Source: Arthrobacter rhombi
GTDB lineage: Bacteria > Actinomycetota > Actinomycetes > Actinomycetales > Micrococcaceae
Direction of reading: 5' to 3'
Length of the DNA stretch: 64,000 bases
Assembly (NCBI RefSeq): GCF_900163545.1
Contig: NZ_FUHW01000028.1
Location: 1-64,000, forward strand
Positions 33,444 through 42,130 of this stretch are shown here, piece after piece. The notes below the pieces were generated by a model. It searched no databases. It was not told where the DNA came from and saw only the letters and a list, made by a program, of their open reading frames with translations. The position numbers and the translations under genes are program-made. Every line of letters starts with the position of its first letter. Position 1 is the stretch's first letter.

Positions 33444-33899
33444 ATGAAGAAAATAGCGTTCGTCGCGGCACTCGGCGCCGTAGCACTCAGTCTCTGGGGA
33501 TGCACCGGTGGTATGAGCGGACTGTCAGATAACGAGCGGACGATGGTCAGCACGGAAGTGCCCCCCGCGGCAGCATTCGCGCCCGCTGAGTCGAGGCCTG
33601 AAAACGCTCAACGCCAGGTATGGGCAAACGAGCTCATGAACCGATGGCTCAACGCCGAAGGCGCGCACAGCATCTCTGGTTTCTCGAAGCCCTACAGCCT
33701 CATCACCGGTTGGGAATCACCAGCCCCCGGCGTGGTCGTGCTTCACGTAGCCAACTCCATTGAAGGCCCGGATACCGACGCTGATCTACACTCAATCGCT
33801 GCCGTGATGCTCGCAGCCGTCGGGGAACAAACTGCGGCGCTGGATCGGGTTGAAGCACAGACCGAAGACGGCCGTTTTCGCGTGAGTGCCACGGGATAA
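33444..33899 (+). CDS. hypothetical lipoprotein 2 of a pair
   Basis: This 151-residue protein has a MKK N-terminus, a hydrophobic stretch and the lipobox LSLWGC, so it should be anchored to the outer face of the membrane. A helical segment with ENAQRQVWANELMNRWLN follows, then a beta-rich region (GVVVLHVANS). There are no further cysteines. It resembles no family I know and is not clearly homologous to lipoprotein 1. A GGAGAG ribosome binding site precedes the ATG. It is probably co-transcribed with lipoprotein 1. Confidence 0.72.
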   Translation: MKKIAFVAALGAVALSLWGCTGGMSGLSDNERTMVSTEVPPAAAFAPAESRPENAQRQVWANELMNRWLNAEGAHSISGFSKPYSLITGWESPAPGVVVLHVANSIEGPDTDADLHSIAAVMLAAVGEQTAALDRVEAQTEDGRFRVSATG

Positions 33900-33950
33900 C
33901 CCACGTGCCCAGCAAAGGCGCTGAAACGCTCAGCAGCAGTCGGTTCATCA

Positions 33951-34043
33951 ACCGACCCACGGATCTGCGAACGTGCCCTGGCGCAGATGGGCACCGTTCA
34001 CTACCCCGCAGGCACCGACCTGGCCGCCGAACTGGGCTCTAAC
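33951..34043 (+). pseudogene. relic of the HAD gene 3' end
   Basis: This stretch repeats the end of the HAD hydrolase gene (31920-32525). It reads, in one frame, TDPRICERALAQMG then TVHYPAGTDLAAELG. It lacks exactly 25 codons relative to the intact gene, those covering motif IV with its metal-binding Asp residues. There is no start codon and the frame runs past the old stop, so it cannot work as a phosphatase. It forms, with the intact gene, an imperfect direct repeat flanking the lipoprotein pair. Confidence 0.85.
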
Positions 34044-34083
34044 CACCTTCACGCGCCCCTAGCCCGGCAAACAGGGAACGGCC

Positions 34084-35571
34084 TCAGCGCTGGGGCAGGT
34101 AGTCGCGACAGACCTGGTTGACCGGGATATCGCGGTGGAGCACCCAGATACCGTGATCGTCGCGGGTGACCACCTTGAAGCCCAGGTCCTTGCCGCGTTT
34201 CAGCGCTTCCTGCGGCGAGAGCGGATCCCAGCCGCCGAGTTCGTCGGTATTGAAGTCGATGATCATCCAGCTGGACAGGTCGTCCCCGATATCCCCGTGG
34301 AGGCCCACATAGGTGCGCTGAACCAGGTGGGGGACCGCTGTATCCGCCGCCTCCACGCATACCCCGTCGGGGATCAGGGCCACCGCCCGGGCCTGCGCCT
34401 TCGCCGTTTCAGGCATCGACCAATTCTGTCCGGTCAGCGTGCGGCCCAAGGGGAAGACCGCGTGGATGAACAGGGTGCAGACAAACGCCAAAATCAGCAA
34501 ATAGGCGGGAGCCCCGACGGCCAACTTCTTTTTGCCGGTGCGGGCAATGATCTTCGAGAGCACATGCACCGAGGCCATGATGAGCACCGGGGCAAGCATC
34601 GCGTCATATTGGTAGACCGGAGCCCACGTGTTCAACCGGTCGTTGAAGAGGCGGCTGAGCAGGCTCGGCGCCACCAGGATCACATAGGGGGAGAGGAAGG
34701 GCAATAAGGCCAGCGGGACGAAGGACATCAACCAGAGCAGGATCTTCAGTTCGTTGTTGAACAGTAACGCGATGGATTTCAGCGGGTGGGACAGGATGAA
34801 GGCGATCGCCGCCCCCGCTGTGGGGCCCAAGGCCGTGTATTGCCAATAGGACATGGCATCCGGCGGTGCGAAATGGGGGACCAGTATTTCCGTGACCACC
34901 ACGTAGCCGGCGACACCCACGACGGCCATGAGGATGGCCTTGCCCCACTGGCGGTGGAAGGCCAGGACGATGCCCACGGCAACGAGTGTCACCCCCATGT
35001 CTTCACGGACCAACAAGAGGATGGAGGACAGGCCCACGACCAGCCAGTACCTTCGGGCGTCGAACGCCCAGACGATCCAGGCCATCAGGGGTACCGCGAA
35101 AGCCACCTCGTGAAAATCCCAGTTCACCATCGACTGGAACGGCCACCACAGCAGCAGGGCCGCCGCCGTGAGCAATCCTCCACGGTGGCCCAGATGTTTG
35201 CGGCAGAAGAGGTAGACGGGAATCGCGGTGACCACCAGCAGGGCGATCATGCCGAAGTTGAGCATGCGCGGGTCCGGCCAGATCCAATACAGCGGGGCGA
35301 ACAGCGCAATGATCGGGTGGAAATGGTCCCCGAGGAGATTGAAGTCCACGCCCTTGATCGGCACGATCGGTGCCTTGAACAGCGAGTACTGGTGCACCGC
35401 CTGGTCGAAGATGCCCAGGTCGTAGCCCTTGGCCTCAAAATTGCGGTAGCGCAGCAACGAGTGGGCGACGTACAGGATGGTGGCGCCGACCATGACCGCG
35501 GTCAGCTGCAGCTTCTGTGCTCGGCTGACGGGGTGGATCGCAGAATCGGTGGCGGGTGGGGCTTCGGGCAT
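34084..35571 (-). CDS. DUF2079 multi-pass membrane protein
   Basis: This 495-residue protein has about ten to twelve membrane segments and the DUF2079 hallmarks. These are YRNFEAKGYDLGIFDQAVH after the first helix, LLGDHFHPIIALFAPLYW (with the DHF/HP motif), VNWDFHEVAFAVPLMAW and LLVREDMGVTL. The family resembles GT-C glycosyltransferases and its substrate is unknown. The C-terminal ~90 residues form an extracytoplasmic domain ending VCRDYLPQR. The start follows TAAACT by 7 bases (leaderless). It lies near the MptB/GT87 cluster, which may hint at an envelope role. Confidence 0.83.
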   Translation of the reverse strand: MPEAPPATDSAIHPVSRAQKLQLTAVMVGATILYVAHSLLRYRNFEAKGYDLGIFDQAVHQYSLFKAPIVPIKGVDFNLLGDHFHPIIALFAPLYWIWPDPRMLNFGMIALLVVTAIPVYLFCRKHLGHRGGLLTAAALLLWWPFQSMVNWDFHEVAFAVPLMAWIVWAFDARRYWLVVGLSSILLLVREDMGVTLVAVGIVLAFHRQWGKAILMAVVGVAGYVVVTEILVPHFAPPDAMSYWQYTALGPTAGAAIAFILSHPLKSIALLFNNELKILLWLMSFVPLALLPFLSPYVILVAPSLLSRLFNDRLNTWAPVYQYDAMLAPVLIMASVHVLSKIIARTGKKKLAVGAPAYLLILAFVCTLFIHAVFPLGRTLTGQNWSMPETAKAQARAVALIPDGVCVEAADTAVPHLVQRTYVGLHGDIGDDLSSWMIIDFNTDELGGWDPLSPQEALKRGKDLGFKVVTRDDHGIWVLHRDIPVNQVCRDYLPQR

Positions 35572-35578
35572 GGCTACG

Positions 35579-35584
35579 AGTTTA
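35579..35584 (-). promoter_or_regulatory. -10 box of leaderless DUF2079 gene
   Basis: On the minus strand TAAACT lies 7 bases before the ATG at 35571. Confidence 0.4.
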
Positions 35585-35644
35585 GCGGTGCGTCGGTTCC
35601 CTTGTGGGACCGCGCAGGCGGTGGCACGGCACGGTGTTGATCAC

Positions 35645-35679
35645 AAAAAACGGTGCCCACCCGAAGGTGGACACCGTTT
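35645..35679 (-). terminator. intrinsic terminator
   Basis: On the minus strand AAACGGTG-CCACC pairs with GGTGG-CACCGTTT around a TTCG loop, followed by a run of T. It terminates the glycosylase-like gene to its right. Confidence 0.85.
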
Positions 35680-35713
35680 CGACGATTGCCGCTGGATCCG
35701 GCGGAAGGGCGGA

Positions 35714-36346
35714 CTAGTGGATGGATGCCAGCCCGGTGCGGGCCATGGCGTCGGCGTAAGCGGCCTGCATTTGATCCAGGTGGCCCTGCTGACGTTCGGC
35801 GGAACCGGCGAAGGCGCGGCCGTCGAGGGACTTGACCTTATAGGTCTTGAAACCACGGCGCCACAGCAACGGGTTCTGCGTTTTGGCCAGCTGATCGGCC
35901 AGGCGGTGTGCCTCGGTGCCGTGAGCGACCAGAACGGAGGCACGCGGAACCTGCTTGAGCATGCGCAGCAGCGGCTTCAGGCCCGAGGTGATCTGGGCCG
36001 GCTCAAAGCGGCCATTGGCTTCACCGGGGGTATGCCAGGGGGAGACGTTCCACGGCATGACGTATTCCGGACGCAGGCCCAGCTGCCACTGCAGGGCGAT
36101 CATGCGCTCTGCGGCGTCGGAGTCGCCCGGGGTGATGAAGCCACTGTCATCGGCGGTGCCGATATTGGAGAACAGGGAGATGATCTTGACCTGGTCGACG
36201 TCGTGCTGGGGGTCGACATAGCTGACCGAGGAGCCCGGGCGCAGCAAGGCGGTCTCGTCAAGAAGTCGGTTGACGGGGGCGATCTGCTCCTCGTAACGGC
36301 GGCTAAACAGCGTGTCGGTCGATAATTCCGGGGCAGATGCGGTCAT
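35714..36346 (-). CDS. putative uracil-DNA glycosylase-like protein
   Basis: This 210-residue protein resembles actinobacterial proteins annotated as uracil-DNA glycosylase. The supporting pattern is the block YVMPWNVSPWHTPGEANG and the late SVLVAHGTEAHRLA, placed like the substrate-binding and His motifs of the superfamily. The canonical GQDPYH-type water-activating loop is not seen; the corresponding part reads VSYVDPQHDVDQVKI. The assignment is therefore tentative. The ATG at 36346 gives a sensible N-terminus; an in-frame start at 36424 would add 26 low-complexity residues. Confidence 0.5.
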   Translation of the reverse strand: MTASAPELSTDTLFSRRYEEQIAPVNRLLDETALLRPGSSVSYVDPQHDVDQVKIISLFSNIGTADDSGFITPGDSDAAERMIALQWQLGLRPEYVMPWNVSPWHTPGEANGRFEPAQITSGLKPLLRMLKQVPRASVLVAHGTEAHRLADQLAKTQNPLLWRRGFKTYKVKSLDGRAFAGSAERQQGHLDQMQAAYADAMARTGLASIH

Positions 36347-36636
36347 GAAGGGGTGCTTCTCCTGGGGTTGCTGCTGGTTGCGGATAGCTGGTCCGCCGGT
36401 GATGTCCGGCGCACGGGAGGACATGCCCCCTGGGGCGCCGAGGTGAACGGAAAACGCTGCGGAAAATGCCGTTGCGTGCTTCCCACACTACTCCTTCTGT
36501 TCTGTGGACACGCCGAGAGGGTCCCTCGGTCGTCGGTGATCCTCGGCACGGAGCTCCTATCCCGACGGATGCTCAGCCCGGATGACGCTTGATAGTGTGT
36601 GGTGCGGTACACAACGAGGCGAGGGAGCGACCATTC

Positions 36637-37755
36637 ATGGGAGCAGTATTCGACCGGCTGGATGAACAGTTGAAACCCGGGGTCGAAGCAGTGACGCTCG
36701 ACTATGAGCGCCTTCGCCCCCACCTGGAGAAGGTGACCGCCGACGTCACCGCACGGATCCGTGAGATTTTCGAAGGCGTCGATGTGCAGCCGCTCTTCGT
36801 CACCGGACGCACCAAATCGGTGGACTCCTTCCGAGATAAGGCCTCGCGGATGATCGAACCCAACGAACCAGGAGGGGACCGCCAACTCGAATTCCCGCAC
36901 CCGCTGCGGGATCTGCATGACCTCGTGGGCGTGCGGGTCATCGTGAGTCTGCCCCATGAAGTCCGTGAGGCCGCCAACCTGATCAAACGTCGACGCAACG
37001 AATTCGATTGCCGTGCCGACCGGGAGAAGGACATTGGCTCGGTGGAGTCCGGAACCTACGGCTATTCCAGCCGGCACCTGATCCTGCGCACCCGGCAGAA
37101 TGACGTCGTCAGGGACTACCAGGGCGAACTGGCGGAAAACGTCAGGGTCACCGGTAACTATATTTTTGAAACCCAGATCCGGACGATCCTGGCTCATGCC
37201 TGGAGCGAGATCGAGCATGACATCAGGTTCAAGAAAGTCGATCCGCGCGCCTGGAGCCCGTATCTGGACCGGCAGTTCACCGCGACCGCCGCGATGCTCG
37301 AGGCCGTCGAGTCGACGTTCGAGGAACTACATGACCGCTACCTGGCGGTGACTGGCTACTGGGACAGCGAGGGCGAAGGGGGTGTGGAACTGGATCCTGC
37401 GCGTATTCGCGAGGTCTGGCAGACATTGCTTCCGCATGTGGACCGCAAGGCAGACGATGACTGGGGGTGGGCCGCCGAACTCCTGGCCGCCCACGACCTG
37501 ACCACGACCATCGAATTGGCCGGGCTCCTCGACGCCACGGCGATCACCGAAGTGCGCAAGGCCCTGGATCACCGGTATTCACCAGGACCTGACCGTCTTT
37601 TGGACGATGTGCTGCTGTGGCGCTTCGGGGCCAGCCATATCGAGCTGACCGCCGGGAAGGATCGGCAGCGCCAAGAGAGCCTACGACGCCGGCTGGCCCA
37701 AATGGATTCCTATCAGGCAGAAAAAACCCCGGGACGAGCGAGCGAAGAGCCCTAG
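36637..37755 (+). CDS. RelA/SpoT-domain (p)ppGpp synthetase (small alarmone synthetase type)
   Basis: This 372-residue protein has a RelA/SpoT synthetase domain in its first ~215 residues. It shows the ATP/GTP-binding TGRTKSVDSFRDKASRM, RDLHDLVGVRVIV, GYSSRHLIL and the catalytic ETQIRTILAHAWSEIEHDI. The HD hydrolase domain of Rel is absent, so it can probably only make the alarmone. A C-terminal extension of ~150 residues, mostly helical (PARIREVWQTLLPHVDRKADDDWGWAAELL), is longer than in RelP/RelQ. The ATG at 36637 follows GAGGGAGCG. It is transcribed divergently from the glycosylase-like gene. Confidence 0.88.
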   Translation: MGAVFDRLDEQLKPGVEAVTLDYERLRPHLEKVTADVTARIREIFEGVDVQPLFVTGRTKSVDSFRDKASRMIEPNEPGGDRQLEFPHPLRDLHDLVGVRVIVSLPHEVREAANLIKRRRNEFDCRADREKDIGSVESGTYGYSSRHLILRTRQNDVVRDYQGELAENVRVTGNYIFETQIRTILAHAWSEIEHDIRFKKVDPRAWSPYLDRQFTATAAMLEAVESTFEELHDRYLAVTGYWDSEGEGGVELDPARIREVWQTLLPHVDRKADDDWGWAAELLAAHDLTTTIELAGLLDATAITEVRKALDHRYSPGPDRLLDDVLLWRFGASHIELTAGKDRQRQESLRRRLAQMDSYQAEKTPGRASEEP

Positions 37756-37793
37756 GGGCGACGCCCGCCGATCCCGGGGGAGGGACGGGCCGA

Positions 37794-38420
37794 CTAGATG
37801 GTGGTCGTGGCCGTCTGGTAGTCGAAACGGGGAAGGCGTGGACGCCAGGCGTTTTCGCCGGGCTTGCCGATGTTGACGACCATGAACGTCTTCTGCGTGG
37901 TTCCGGCATGGAAATCCTCGTCCACCCCGGCGGCGTCGAAACCGCCCATGGGTCCGGCATGCAGGCCCACGGCGCGCACGGCCATGATGAAGTACCCCGC
38001 CTGCAGGTGGGCGTTGGAGTTGCCCACGTGGGAGCGGGCGGCAGCCTGGTCCTCGCCGTCGAAGGCTGCCTTGCGATCGGCGGCGTGGGGCAGGAACGTC
38101 GCGAAGTGCTCATGCCATTCGGTATCGAAACTCAGGACGGCGACCAGCGGCGCCGAGAGCGTCTTGGCGCGGTTCCCCTCGGCCATGCGGTCGACCAGGC
38201 GTTCACGGGCGGCTTCGGAGCGGACCCAGGTGATGCGCATCGGCTGGTTGTTCATCATGGTGGGCCCCATTTTCATGAGGTCGTAGATGGCCTGGGCCGT
38301 CTCCTCGCTGACCGGCTCATCGGTGAACGTATTGGCTGTGCGCGCTTCACGGAAGAGGACGTCGGCGGTCGCTGGATCAATGGCCAGTTCCTGCTCGAAA
38401 TCGGAGATCGTGGTGGTCAT
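37794..38420 (-). CDS. nitroreductase-family NAD(P)H oxidoreductase (RutE-like)
   Basis: This 208-residue FMN-dependent enzyme matches the malonic semialdehyde reductase (RutE/HadB) branch of the nitroreductase family: FREARTANTFTDEPV, DLMKMGPTMMNNQPMRI, AARSHVGNSNAHLQAGYFIMAVRAVGLHAGPMGGFD and FMVVNIGKPG. No other rut genes are nearby, so a role in pyrimidine degradation is not supported by context and the substrate is open. The ATG at 38420 follows GGAAGGAC, and an upstream in-frame start at 38525 has poor composition. It converges with the alarmone synthetase gene. Confidence 0.86.
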   Translation of the reverse strand: MTTTISDFEQELAIDPATADVLFREARTANTFTDEPVSEETAQAIYDLMKMGPTMMNNQPMRITWVRSEAARERLVDRMAEGNRAKTLSAPLVAVLSFDTEWHEHFATFLPHAADRKAAFDGEDQAAARSHVGNSNAHLQAGYFIMAVRAVGLHAGPMGGFDAAGVDEDFHAGTTQKTFMVVNIGKPGENAWRPRLPRFDYQTATTTI

Positions 38421-38537
38421 GGAGTCCTTCCGGGAGGCAGTGGTCCAAGCGAGCGATCCGCCCGGCACTGACGGTGTGCTGGTACACCCTCCCCAACCAG
38501 TCGCTGTCGAGGCATATTTCCGCATCCCGGTGTGGGC

Positions 38538-39248
38538 TTAGTCACCCGCAGGTTCATCGGCGGTCGGGAAGCCCAGTCGCAGACCGGCGTCACCGGCTGC
38601 CACGGCCACCGTGATGCCCTCCAAGGTCTCCACGATCTTCGAAGCAGCCAAGGATCCCGCGTCGTATGTTCCGGTAATGCCCAAGGTCCACGCCCCGGCG
38701 GCACGGCCGGCCTCGACCCCTGCAGGGGCATCCTCGAAGACCACGGTCCGTTGCGGGTCCACGCCCAGGCTGGCCGCCGCGGCGAGGTACCCCTCCGGGT
38801 CGGGCTTTCCGTGGGCCACGGAGTCTGCGGAGATCAGAACCGTGGGGGCTTCGATCCCCGCCACCGCCAACCGCACGGCAGCCAGTTCCGCCGTGCACGA
38901 GGTGACGATGGCCCAGCGGGAAGACGGCAGCGCCGCCAGCAGTTCGGCGACACCGTCCTTGATGGTGATGCCTTCCTTCTGCTCGACTTCCAGGGCTTCG
39001 ATCAACGCCAATGCTTCGCTGCGGCGGGCCGGTTCGATCCGTTGAGCCACCACATCGCGGGCTGGCACCCCGTGCGGGTGCTGGCCGTGGTCGCCCAACC
39101 CCATCCTGTGGGACCACTCCTGCCAGCAGCTTTCGGTGGCCCGGGTCGAATCGATGAGGGTCCCATCGAGGTCGAAGAGCAGTGCCTCGACGTCGAGGTC
39201 ATCGCCGATGGCGTCGTGGTGGGCTGCCGGGGAGTCGCTGGTCGTCAT
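38538..39248 (-). CDS. HAD-IA sugar-phosphate phosphatase-like
   Basis: This 236-residue HAD subfamily IA protein has motif I ALLFDLDGTLIDST (DxD), motif II IVTSCTAEL, motif III Lys in AHGKPDPEGYLAAA, and motif IV TVVFEDAPAGVEAGRAAG. This is the pattern of beta-phosphoglucomutase and DOG/GPP phosphatases. The HPHGVPARDVVAQR cap segment favours the glycerol-3- or deoxyglucose-6-phosphatase-like group (inference). The start is leaderless after a TAGGCT box. Confidence 0.88.
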   Translation of the reverse strand: MTTSDSPAAHHDAIGDDLDVEALLFDLDGTLIDSTRATESCWQEWSHRMGLGDHGQHPHGVPARDVVAQRIEPARRSEALALIEALEVEQKEGITIKDGVAELLAALPSSRWAIVTSCTAELAAVRLAVAGIEAPTVLISADSVAHGKPDPEGYLAAAASLGVDPQRTVVFEDAPAGVEAGRAAGAWTLGITGTYDAGSLAASKIVETLEGITVAVAAGDAGLRLGFPTADEPAGD

Positions 39249-39254
39249 GTTCCC

Positions 39255-39260
39255 AGCCTA
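39255..39260 (-). promoter_or_regulatory. -10 box of leaderless HAD-IA gene
   Basis: On the minus strand TAGGCT lies 6 bases before the ATG at 39248. Confidence 0.45.
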
Positions 39261-39333
39261 TCGGCGGTATCGGCGCTCCGGGGTCGCATAAAAAATCGTT
39301 GCCCGTTCTCGGGCGGGAAGCGACGGGGCAAGC

Positions 39334-39339
39334 TAGCAT
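39334..39339 (+). promoter_or_regulatory. -10 box of leaderless aldo/keto reductase gene
   Basis: TAGCAT lies 6 bases before the ATG at 39346. This box and the one at 39255 belong to divergent genes about 75 bp apart. Confidence 0.45.
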
Positions 39340-39345
39340 GAATGA

Positions 39346-40185
39346 ATGTCAGAGAATCCAGCAGCAGTTCCCTTGCAGAAGCTCGCCAACGGTGCCGAGA
39401 TCCCCATGATCGGATTGGGTACCTGGACGATGGACGATACGGAGGCCGGTGCTGCCGTCCGTAACGCCATAGACGTCGGGTATCGGCTCTTCGACACCGC
39501 AGAGAATTATGGCAATGAGGTCGGGATCGGTGAAGGAATCGCCCGTTCCCCGCTGGCCCGCAATGAGGTGTTTTTGACGTCAAAGTTCAATGCCGAATGG
39601 CATTCCTTCGACGGCGTACGCCAGGCGTGGCGGCATTCGATCGAACAGCTGGGCGTGGACTACATCGACCTGCTGCTCATCCACTGGCCGAACCCGGAGC
39701 GGGGCACCTATGTGGACGCCTATAAGGGCTTGGCCAAGCTTCTGGCCAAGGGCAAAGTCAGGGCGATTGGCACCTCGAACTTCACCCAGTCCCAGCTGAC
39801 CGAGCTCATGGATGCCACCGGTGTGGTGCCGGACGTGAACCAGATCCAGCATTCCCCGCTGTGGATGCGCGCAGACGATATTGCCTTCCACCAACGCCAT
39901 GGCATCCACACTCAGGCCTGGGCCCCGCTGGCCCGCGGCGGTGTCTTGGAGGCAGCGCCCGTCGTGGAAGCGGCGACCGCCCACCAGAAGACCCCTGCCC
40001 AGGTGGTCCTGCGTTGGAACCTGCAACACGGTGCCTCACCCATCCCGAAGTCGGAAGATCCCGGGCGCATGGCCAGCAACCTCGATGTGTTCGGTTTTGA
40101 ACTCGACGCCGCACAAATGTCAGCCATCGATGCCCTCGATGGGACCGGGGACGCCCCGGTCGATCCGATGGTCTTCGGTCACTGA
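39346..40185 (+). CDS. aldo/keto reductase (2,5-diketo-D-gluconate reductase-like)
   Basis: This 279-residue NADPH-dependent TIM-barrel reductase has its catalytic tetrad in FDTAENYGNE (Asp, Tyr), FLTSKFNAEWH (Lys) and LLLIHWPNP (His). The coenzyme phosphate-binding region is SPIPKSEDPGRMASNL. Length and sequence fit the DkgA/AKR5C-like bacterial group. The true substrate is unknown. It is followed after 27 bases by an NAD(P)-binding gene on the same strand, with which it probably forms an operon. Confidence 0.9.
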   Translation: MSENPAAVPLQKLANGAEIPMIGLGTWTMDDTEAGAAVRNAIDVGYRLFDTAENYGNEVGIGEGIARSPLARNEVFLTSKFNAEWHSFDGVRQAWRHSIEQLGVDYIDLLLIHWPNPERGTYVDAYKGLAKLLAKGKVRAIGTSNFTQSQLTELMDATGVVPDVNQIQHSPLWMRADDIAFHQRHGIHTQAWAPLARGGVLEAAPVVEAATAHQKTPAQVVLRWNLQHGASPIPKSEDPGRMASNLDVFGFELDAAQMSAIDALDGTGDAPVDPMVFGH

Positions 40186-40212
40186 TCACCCTTTTGAACC
40201 CAGGAGCTACGT

Positions 40213-40872
40213 ATGAAGATCATCGTGATCGGCGGCCACGGAAAGGTCGGCCTGTTGTTGACCCGCGAACTGGCCAACCGGGGTGACGAGGTCACCTCGG
40301 TGATCCGCAATCCAGCCCACGCCGACGAGGTCCGCGCCGCCGGCGGCACTGACGTGGTGCTGGATATCGAGCGCGCCCAGGCTCCCGAACTGGAGCCGGT
40401 CCTGGCAGGTTTCGACGCCGTGGTCTTCAGCGCTGGGGCCGGTGGCGGTGACGCCGACCGGACGTACGCCGTCGACCGCGATGCGGCCATCCGGATCATG
40501 AATGCTTCCATGGCCGCAGGGGTCCAACGGTTCATCATGGTCTCTTTTGCCACGGCTGATACTCAGTATCTGAAACCCCTCGATGACCCGTTCTACCCCT
40601 ACCAAGCGGCCAAGATCGCCGCCGATGAGCATCTCCGCGAATCGGCACTGGATTGGACCATTCTGGGCCCGGGGGCTCTCACACTGGAGCCGGCCACCGG
40701 GAAAGTAACCCCGCTGGAGCATCCGATCTCCGGGGATACCTCGACCTCACGGGCCAACGTCGCGTTGGCTATTGCCGAGTCGTTGGTGCAACCACGCACC
40801 ATCGGAGCGACGCTGAAGTTCTGCGACGGCGAGAAGCCCGTCGGCCCATGGTTCGCCACGCTGGGCGTCTGA
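40213..40872 (+). CDS. NAD(P)-binding atypical SDR (NmrA/YwnB-like)
   Basis: This 219-residue protein has the N-terminal Rossmann motif IVIGGHGKVGLLLTREL and conserved blocks AVVFSAGAGGG, FIMVSFATAD, YQAAKIAADEHLRESALDWTILGPGAL. These place it with atypical short-chain dehydrogenases that often bind NAD(P) for sensing or simple redox chemistry. A Tyr-x3-Lys pair is present as YQAAK. An AGGAG ribosome binding site precedes the ATG. It is convergent with the MFS gene. Confidence 0.85.
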   Translation: MKIIVIGGHGKVGLLLTRELANRGDEVTSVIRNPAHADEVRAAGGTDVVLDIERAQAPELEPVLAGFDAVVFSAGAGGGDADRTYAVDRDAAIRIMNASMAAGVQRFIMVSFATADTQYLKPLDDPFYPYQAAKIAADEHLRESALDWTILGPGALTLEPATGKVTPLEHPISGDTSTSRANVALAIAESLVQPRTIGATLKFCDGEKPVGPWFATLGV

Positions 40873-40885
40873 GCGTTCCGGGTGG

Positions 40886-42130
40886 CTAGCGCGCCGAGGC
40901 GCGCATGGCGCGCGGTGCCACCAGCAGCGAGAGCAACAACATCAACGCCACGAGGTAGAGGGCGTTCAGGATTCCGAAGTGTTCGCCCAGCAGTCCCAGG
41001 ACCGGCGGGCCGACGAGGAACGCCATATAGCCGAAGATCGAAATGATGCTGACTCTGCGGGCCGAATGGGTGGGGTGGTCTGCCGCAGCGGAGACTCCGA
41101 TCGGGAAGCCCAATGATCCCCCCAGACCCCAGAGTGCGGCGGCACCGAAGGCCGTCCAATGTGTGTTGGTCAGGATGAAGACCAGGAGCCCAAGGAAACC
41201 CAAAGCCCCCATGATCGTGAGCGTATGGCGTCGACCCAACCTGTCGATCAGTGGTCCGCCGGCAGCACGCCCCACGGTCATTGCCGCGACGAAAGTCCCA
41301 TAGACCAGGGCTCCGCCGGCATTATTGAAACCGTGCCCATCGACAGCTGCCAGGGGTAACCAGTCGTTGGCGGATCCTTCCACGAAGGCCATCCCAATGA
41401 CCATGAGACCCAAGAAAAACAATTGCGGCTCCGCGGCCATCTTCAGGGTTTCCCGAAGGCGTGCACCGAAGCGGGGGTGGCGTCCGAAATCGGCGGCCGC
41501 CGCTGGAGCGGCTGGGCCTGCACTGGATACCTTGGCGCCGGGGCCAGGGATATGAAGCACACTCCAGCTGCCGGCCGCCGCAATCGCCAGGCCGACCACC
41601 GTGAAGTGGATGCCCACCGGGAGTGAGTTCATGGCTGCCACGGCGCCGAGGGCTGCGCCGATGATGGTCCCCAGGCTAAAGAAGGCGTGCATCATCGGCA
41701 GCAGGGTGCGCCCATTGGCCTTTTCTACGTCTGCCCCTTCGACGTTCATGACGACATCGGTGATGCTGTAGAAGAAGCCGAAGAGCACCAAAACCCCTGC
41801 TGAGGCGAGGAAGGAACCCCATACTCCGGCGGCCAGGCCCAGTAACACGGTGGCCCCGGCCATGGCCAGAAGTGAATAGCGCAGCCCGTTCCGGGTTCCC
41901 ATCCTGGCCATATAGTTCGGGGCGGTCGCGAGTCCGGCAATGGACCCGAAGGCCAGCCCGAAAAGCATCAGCCCGATGGTTGCCGTGCTCAGGTGCATGC
42001 CGTCCCGCACCGCGGGAATCCGGGAAACCCAGGAAGCAAAACCCAGACCCGAGAGAGCAAAAACAGCGAAAACAGCGTTGCGCCACGCACGGAGGCTTCC
42101 GCGAACCATGATCGGCTGCGACGTGGGCAC
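40886..42130 (-). CDS. major facilitator superfamily transporter
   Basis: This protein of about 414 residues has twelve predicted membrane segments. It has the MFS A-like loop NYMARMGTRNGLR between helices 2 and 3 and the matching loop IDRLGRRHTLT in the second half. The substrate is unknown; similar proteins include sugar or drug:H+ antiporters. The start is not settled. The GTG at 42130 has AGGAAGAAG before it. The GTG at 42247 is 7 bases after a TAGACT box and could begin a leaderless mRNA with 39 extra polar residues. An ATG at 42109 lacks a binding site. Confidence 0.85.
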   Translation of the reverse strand: MPTSQPIMVRGSLRAWRNAVFAVFALSGLGFASWVSRIPAVRDGMHLSTATIGLMLFGLAFGSIAGLATAPNYMARMGTRNGLRYSLLAMAGATVLLGLAAGVWGSFLASAGVLVLFGFFYSITDVVMNVEGADVEKANGRTLLPMMHAFFSLGTIIGAALGAVAAMNSLPVGIHFTVVGLAIAAAGSWSVLHIPGPGAKVSSAGPAAPAAAADFGRHPRFGARLRETLKMAAEPQLFFLGLMVIGMAFVEGSANDWLPLAAVDGHGFNNAGGALVYGTFVAAMTVGRAAGGPLIDRLGRRHTLTIMGALGFLGLLVFILTNTHWTAFGAAALWGLGGSLGFPIGVSAAADHPTHSARRVSIISIFGYMAFLVGPPVLGLLGEHFGILNALYLVALMLLLSLLVAPRAMRASAR

